This document shows, one piece after another, positions 4,926 through 8,575 of a DNA stretch of 8,575 nt (its first letter is position 1; each line of letters starts with the position of its first letter). The notes beneath the pieces were generated by a model. That model searched no databases, was not told the origin of the DNA, and was given only the letters and a program-made list of their open reading frames with translations. The stretch comes from Hyphomicrobiales bacterium (GTDB lineage: Bacteria; Pseudomonadota; Alphaproteobacteria; Rhizobiales; Xanthobacteraceae): positions 1 through 8,575 of the forward strand of contig JAKFYO010000050.1 in NCBI GenBank assembly GCA_021730825.1. The letters are read 5' to 3'. A program made the translations under genes and the position numbers.

Positions 4926-6545
4926 ATGAAGCGTCGTGACTTTCTAAAATCGGCCGGTGCGATGGCCGCGTCTACTGCTCTGACGGCTCCCGCCGTCTTT
5001 TCTCCCGCGAAGGCGCAATCGCGCGCCGAGACAATGTTGATCGTCTCGGAAGGCGGGCCCAATAACATCGACATTCATGGTGTCGGCACCAACGTGCCGG
5101 GCTACGAAGTGGCGTGGAATTGCTACTCGCGCCTGATCAGCCACGAAATGAAGAAGCTGCCGAACGGCGTCGAGTATTACGACAAGGACAAGTTTAAGCC
5201 TGAGCTCGCTGAAGATATGAAGATCGGCGACATGTCGGCGACCTTCAAGCTCCGCAAGGACGCGACCTTCCACGACGGTACCAAGATCACCGCGAAAGAC
5301 GTGAAGTGGTCGCTGGATCGTGCCGTCACCGTCGGCGGTTTTCCGACTTTCCAGATGAAGGCGGGTTCTCTCGAAAAGCCGGAACAGTTTGTCGTCGTTG
5401 ACGACAACACCATCCGTGTCGATTTCCTGCGCAAAGATCGACTGACGATTCCCGATCTTGCGGTGGTTGTTCCGGTCGTCATGCATTCGGAACTGATCAA
5501 GAAGAACGCCGACGAAAAGGATCCGTGGGGCCTCAACTATACCAAGCAGAACATCGCGGGTGGTGGTCCCTACAGCGTCGAAAAATGGACGCCGGGCACC
5601 GAAGTCATTTTCGCGCGCAACGAGAACTACAAACTCGGACCGCTACCGAAAACCAAGCGCATCGTTTGGCGCATTGTTCCTTCCGCCGGCAATCGCCGTG
5701 CGCTCTTGGAGCGGGGCGACGCGGACATCTCCTACGAATTGCCGAACAAGGATTTCGTCGAGCTGAAAGCAAGCGGCAAGCTCAATATCGTCTCGACGCC
5801 GTTCTCCAACGGCGTGCAATACCTCGGTATGAACGTGACCAAGCCGCCTTTCGACAACGTCAAAGTTCGTCAGGCGGTGGCTTACGCGGTGCCGTACCAG
5901 AAAATCATGGACGCGGTGCTCTACGGTCTCGGTGGCAAGACGTTTGGTGCCGCGGCGAACAAGCCGACCGAAGTCGCCTGGCCGCAGGCGCACAAGTACA
6001 ACAGTGACATCGCGAAGGCGAAGAAGCTGATGGCAGAGGCCGGCTACGAAAATGGCTTTGAGACGACGCTATCGTTCGACCTTAACTTCGCTGGCGTCAA
6101 CGAGCCAACGTGCGTGCTCATCCAAGAGAGTCTTGCGCAAATCGGCATCAAGACCACGATCAATAAAATACCCGGCGCAAACTGGCGTACGGAGCTGAAC
6201 AAGAAGGTGATGCCGCTTTACGTGAACGTATTCTCGGGCTGGCTCGACTACCCGGAATACTTCTTCTTCTGGTGTTATCACGGCGCCAATTCTATCTTCA
6301 ACACGATGAGCTATCAGTCGAAGGAGATGGACGCGAACATCATCGCGGCTCGCGACGCGGCTGCGATCAACGACAAGGCCACTTACGACAAGTCAGTGAA
6401 GGGCTTCGTCGATCAGGCATTCGCGGATGTGCCGCGTATTCCCTTGTACCAACCTTACTCGAACGTCGCGATGCAGAAAAACGTGTCCGGTTACCAGTAT
6501 TGGTTCCACCGGCGGCTCGACTATCGCAACCTCGCGAAGGGCTAG
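4926..6545 (+). CDS. ABC transporter family-5 substrate-binding protein (DppA/OppA-like), Tat-exported
   Basis: This periplasmic protein binds the solute for the ABC permeases encoded next; family 5 members carry peptides, nickel, opines, glutathione or sugars. The 539 residues fit the family. The N-terminus is a twin-arginine signal (KRRDFLKSAGAMAAS at 2-16) with probable cleavage after AKA at residue 30, so it is likely exported folded. The family signature follows: KPELAEDM at 91-98, ATFKLRKDATFHDGTKITAKDVKWSLDRA at 105-133 in total, and the later PFDNVKVRQAVAYA and LIQESLAQIGI segments. I chose ATG 4926 because GGAGGA lies seven bases upstream and the Tat motif begins there; the in-frame TTG at 4905 lies inside the leader hairpin. 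A hairpin separates it from the permease genes. The ligand is not readable from sequence. Confidence 0.94.
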   Translation: MKRRDFLKSAGAMAASTALTAPAVFSPAKAQSRAETMLIVSEGGPNNIDIHGVGTNVPGYEVAWNCYSRLISHEMKKLPNGVEYYDKDKFKPELAEDMKIGDMSATFKLRKDATFHDGTKITAKDVKWSLDRAVTVGGFPTFQMKAGSLEKPEQFVVVDDNTIRVDFLRKDRLTIPDLAVVVPVVMHSELIKKNADEKDPWGLNYTKQNIAGGGPYSVEKWTPGTEVIFARNENYKLGPLPKTKRIVWRIVPSAGNRRALLERGDADISYELPNKDFVELKASGKLNIVSTPFSNGVQYLGMNVTKPPFDNVKVRQAVAYAVPYQKIMDAVLYGLGGKTFGAAANKPTEVAWPQAHKYNSDIAKAKKLMAEAGYENGFETTLSFDLNFAGVNEPTCVLIQESLAQIGIKTTINKIPGANWRTELNKKVMPLYVNVFSGWLDYPEYFFFWCYHGANSIFNTMSYQSKEMDANIIAARDAAAINDKATYDKSVKGFVDQAFADVPRIPLYQPYSNVAMQKNVSGYQYWFHRRLDYRNLAKG

Positions 6546-6553
6546 TTGGCGTA

Positions 6554-6581
6554 AAGCGGGCGGCAATCGCGCCGCCCGTTT
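6554..6581 (+). terminator. Intra-operon hairpin after the binding-protein gene
   Basis: CGGGCGGC (6557-6564) pairs perfectly with GCCGCCCG (6571-6578) around AATCGC, and one wobble plus two A-T pairs extend the stem to 11. Only a short, broken T run follows (TTTGCTT, 6579-6585). It lies 8 bases after the stop codon and 20 before the next start. It could be a weak terminator or a stabiliser of the upstream mRNA, giving more binding protein than permease. Confidence 0.55.
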
Positions 6582-6601
6582 GCTTACTCAAGGACTTTCT
6601 T

Positions 6602-7615
6602 ATGTTTCTAAGAATGAGCCGGCGTCTCGGCATCACGCTGTTCAGTATCGCAGCGGTGGTCTGCATAACCTTTGCGCTAACGCGGCTTTTGCCAGGCGAT
6701 ACTGCGGAGTATTTCGCGGGCCCTGCGGCTACAAAGGAAGCGATTCAGGAAGTGCGCGTGAAACTCGGTCTCGATAAGCCGAAATACGAGCAGTTCGTGC
6801 ATTATGTCCAAGACCTTTCGCGTGGTGATTTCGGTCAGTCGCTGACCACGGGGCAGCCAGTGATCCGCGATCTCGTCTCGCGTCTACCAGCGTCCGCAGA
6901 ACTGACGCTCGTCGGCCTGATCGTTTCGATCCTGATTGCGATTCCGCTCGGCGTGCTTGCTGCAGTCAAAGAAGGCTCGCTCATCGACCATGCTTCGCGC
7001 GTCGTTGCGACAGCGGGCGTATCGCTTCCGGTTTTCTTTACCGGCTTATTGCTCGCTTATTTCTTCTATTTCATTCTGGGTTGGGCGCCGTCGCCGATAG
7101 GCCGGCTGGACATCATTTATTCCGCGCCTCCGCATGTTACCGGCTTTTACCTGATCGACAGTCTGATTGCGCGCGACCTTGAAGTTTTCTGGGCCTCGCT
7201 GAAGCAGCTCATTCTTCCGGCTGCGACGCTTGCAATCTTTTCGCTGGCGCCGATCACCCGCATGACGCGGGCCTCCATGCTTGCCGTGTTGTCGTCGGAT
7301 TTTGTCAGGACGGCGAGGGCAAGTGGCCTCAATACGCGCAAGGTCATTATCACCTATGCGTTCAGAAATGCGCTACTGCCGGTCATCACTACGCTCGGCA
7401 TGGTGTTCTCGTTCTTGCTTGGCGCGAATGTGCTGGTCGAAAAGGTCTTCGCCTGGCCGGGCATCGGGTCGTACGCTGTTGAAGCCTTGATCGCTTCCGA
7501 CTTTGCCCCCGTGCAGGGCTTCGTGCTGGTCATGGCAATTATGTATGTGCTTTTGAATCTGATGATCGATCTGTTGTACGGGGTGATCGATCCGCGGGTC
7601 AGGATGGCCGCATGA
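6602..7615 (+). CDS. ABC transporter permease, DppB/OppB type
   Basis: This inner-membrane permease forms half of the importer channel. The protein is 337 residues, typical for the family. The first membrane helix is near residues 9-29, followed by the family's periplasmic N-terminal region with LLPGDTAE at 29-36 and GDFGQS at 75-80. Further hydrophobic segments lie near 102-122, 137-159, 201-217, 260-279 and 305-327. The cytoplasmic EAA loop that docks on the ATPase is at about 233-262 (DFVRTARASGLN, then AFRNALLPV). FAWPGIGSYAVEAL (283-296) and the ending YGVIDPRVR are diagnostic. AAGGA at 6590-6594, seven bases upstream, supports ATG 6602; the frame is open further upstream only by chance over the binding-protein gene. 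Its stop overlaps the next start by four bases (ATGA), so the two permeases are probably translationally coupled. Confidence 0.95.
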   Translation: MFLRMSRRLGITLFSIAAVVCITFALTRLLPGDTAEYFAGPAATKEAIQEVRVKLGLDKPKYEQFVHYVQDLSRGDFGQSLTTGQPVIRDLVSRLPASAELTLVGLIVSILIAIPLGVLAAVKEGSLIDHASRVVATAGVSLPVFFTGLLLAYFFYFILGWAPSPIGRLDIIYSAPPHVTGFYLIDSLIARDLEVFWASLKQLILPAATLAIFSLAPITRMTRASMLAVLSSDFVRTARASGLNTRKVIITYAFRNALLPVITTLGMVFSFLLGANVLVEKVFAWPGIGSYAVEALIASDFAPVQGFVLVMAIMYVLLNLMIDLLYGVIDPRVRMAA

Positions 7616-8565
7616 ACTCGCACTCCCGTATCAGTGCGGTGAGCACTGTCGCGCGCGCGCCGAAGTTCGTGGTCGCGGCGAAGCCTGCCGAGGCCGCAGG
7701 CTCTGCGCAGACTTCCGGTTTCGTGGCCGTACTGCGGCAAACCAAGTACGTGATCTCGGAAAATCCGATTACCGGCTTTGCCTTCGGTTTGTTTCTTCTA
7801 TTCATGATCGCGGGGCTTTTCGGTCCTTGGATCGTTCCCTACGATCCGCTGGCGACTAACACGGAAGTTGCGTTGAAGCCGCCGTCCTGGGCGCATTGGT
7901 TCGGGACCGATCAACTTGGGCGTGACATTTTCAGCCGCGTTGTCGTTGCAACGCAGCTCGACATGACAATCGCGATCACCTCGGTAGCGCTCGTGTTTGC
8001 GCTGGGCGGAATCTCGGGAATTGCTGCGGGCTATTTCGGCGGTTGGATCGACATCGTCGTGAGCCGCCTCGCGGACATGATCATGGCGTTTCCACTGTTC
8101 GTACTTGCGATGGGTATCGTCGCGGCACTCGGAAACACGGTTACCAACATCGTGATAGCGACTGCGATCATCAACTATCCGCTTTATGCGCGCATCGCGC
8201 GCGCGGAAGCCAATGTCCGGCGCGAGGCCGGCTTCGTCATGGCCGCGCGGCTTTCGGGCAATAGCGAGTGGCGCATCCTGTTTTCGCAGATTCTGCCGAA
8301 CGTCATGCCGATCATGGTGGTGCAGATGTCGCTCACCATGGGCTACGCGGTGCTCAATGCCGCCGGTCTTTCTTTCATTGGACTCGGCGTGCGGCCTCCG
8401 ACGCCGGAGTGGGGCATCATGGTTGCTGACGGTGCAGGCTACATTGTCTCTGGCGAATGGTGGATCGCGCTGTTCCCGGGGCTCGCGCTGATGCTCGCGG
8501 TATTTTGTTTCAATCTGCTCGGCGACGGATTACGCGATATCGTCGATCCGCAACGCAGAACATAA
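7612..8565 (+). CDS. ABC transporter permease, DppC/OppC type
   Basis: This is the second channel subunit, expected to pair with the upstream DppB-type protein. It has 317 residues. Family marks in order: PYDP (76-79), HWFGTDQLGRDIFSRV (95-110), a cytoplasmic EAA loop around 205-234 (REAGFVMAARLSG then ILPNVMPI), LSFIGLGVRPPTPEWG (253-268), and NLLGDGLRDIVDP (301-313). Membrane segments are near 54-75, 117-142, 157-174, 177-192, 232-252 and 284-304. The first 50 residues are Ala-rich and mildly basic, a cytoplasmic tail somewhat longer than usual. No other Met occurs before Met65, and AGGA at 7601-7604 lies seven bases upstream, so the overlapping ATG is the best start. No ATPase or other family domain is fused to it. 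Confidence 0.95.
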   Translation: MNSHSRISAVSTVARAPKFVVAAKPAEAAGSAQTSGFVAVLRQTKYVISENPITGFAFGLFLLFMIAGLFGPWIVPYDPLATNTEVALKPPSWAHWFGTDQLGRDIFSRVVVATQLDMTIAITSVALVFALGGISGIAAGYFGGWIDIVVSRLADMIMAFPLFVLAMGIVAALGNTVTNIVIATAIINYPLYARIARAEANVRREAGFVMAARLSGNSEWRILFSQILPNVMPIMVVQMSLTMGYAVLNAAGLSFIGLGVRPPTPEWGIMVADGAGYIVSGEWWIALFPGLALMLAVFCFNLLGDGLRDIVDPQRRT

Positions 8566-8569
8566 GGAG
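8564..8569 (+). promoter_or_regulatory. Ribosome binding site of the next, off-window gene
   Basis: AAGGAG overlaps the last two bases of the DppC-type stop codon and lies six bases before the window end, without an ATG yet. By family organisation the next gene should be an ATP-binding subunit (DppD/OppD type) of the same operon. The gene itself cannot be seen. Confidence 0.5.
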
Positions 8570-8575
8570 CGAGCC

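Noticed and set aside
6272..6601. A 110-codon N-terminal extension of the DppB-type permease
   Set aside because: It overlaps the binding-protein gene in another frame, is not membrane-like, and ATG 6602 has its own ribosome binding site and a normal-length product.
1..8575. CRISPR arrays, insertion sequences, phage genes or defence systems
   Set aside because: I saw no regularly spaced repeats, transposase or integrase motifs, or nuclease/defence domains in any frame.

Overview
The window looks like a chromosomal segment of an alphaproteobacterium, most likely a member of the Hyphomicrobiales (Bradyrhizobium/Afipia-like). This rests on about 60% GC in the genes, the many Bug-type and family-5 binding proteins typical of that order, and the form of the tRNA-Lys. 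The assignment is inferred from style, not from a database search.

Layout, left to right. (1) 1-595, minus strand: a TetR/AcrR-family repressor whose C-terminal end runs off the left edge, with an operator-like palindrome (653-672) in its own upstream region. (2) 925-4201, plus strand: a complete tripartite tricarboxylate transporter (TTT) operon in the order tctC (periplasmic Bug-type binding protein), tctB (small membrane subunit), tctA (large membrane subunit). A clear stem-loop with a T-tract lies between tctC and tctB, and a strong hairpin follows tctA. (3) 4304-4379: a full tRNA-Lys(CTT) with encoded CCA and a plausible promoter just upstream. (4) 4380-4925: about 545 bases without a convincing gene. 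It is clearly poorer in GC (about 51% by hand count) and rich in inverted repeats, ending in a hairpin that buries the Shine-Dalgarno of the next gene. (5) 4926-8565: the first three genes of a peptide/nickel/opine-type ABC importer: a Tat-exported family-5 binding protein, a DppB/OppB-type permease and a DppC/OppC-type permease. A ribosome binding site at the right edge points to a further gene, probably an ATPase, outside the window.

How the genes work together. Both operons are solute-uptake systems built on a periplasmic binding protein. TctC would deliver a carboxylate to the secondary transporter TctAB, and the family-5 binding protein would deliver its ligand to the ATP-driven permease pair. 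In both operons the binding-protein gene comes first and is separated from the membrane genes by a GC-rich hairpin, which fits partial termination or 3'-end stabilisation giving more binding protein than membrane subunits.

No wholly new system is evident; the genes are recognisable families. The items most worth a second look are regulatory: the SD-sequestering hairpin before the ABC binding protein, the cluster of inverted repeats in the gap after the tRNA, the two intra-operon hairpins, and the N-terminal extension of TctB.
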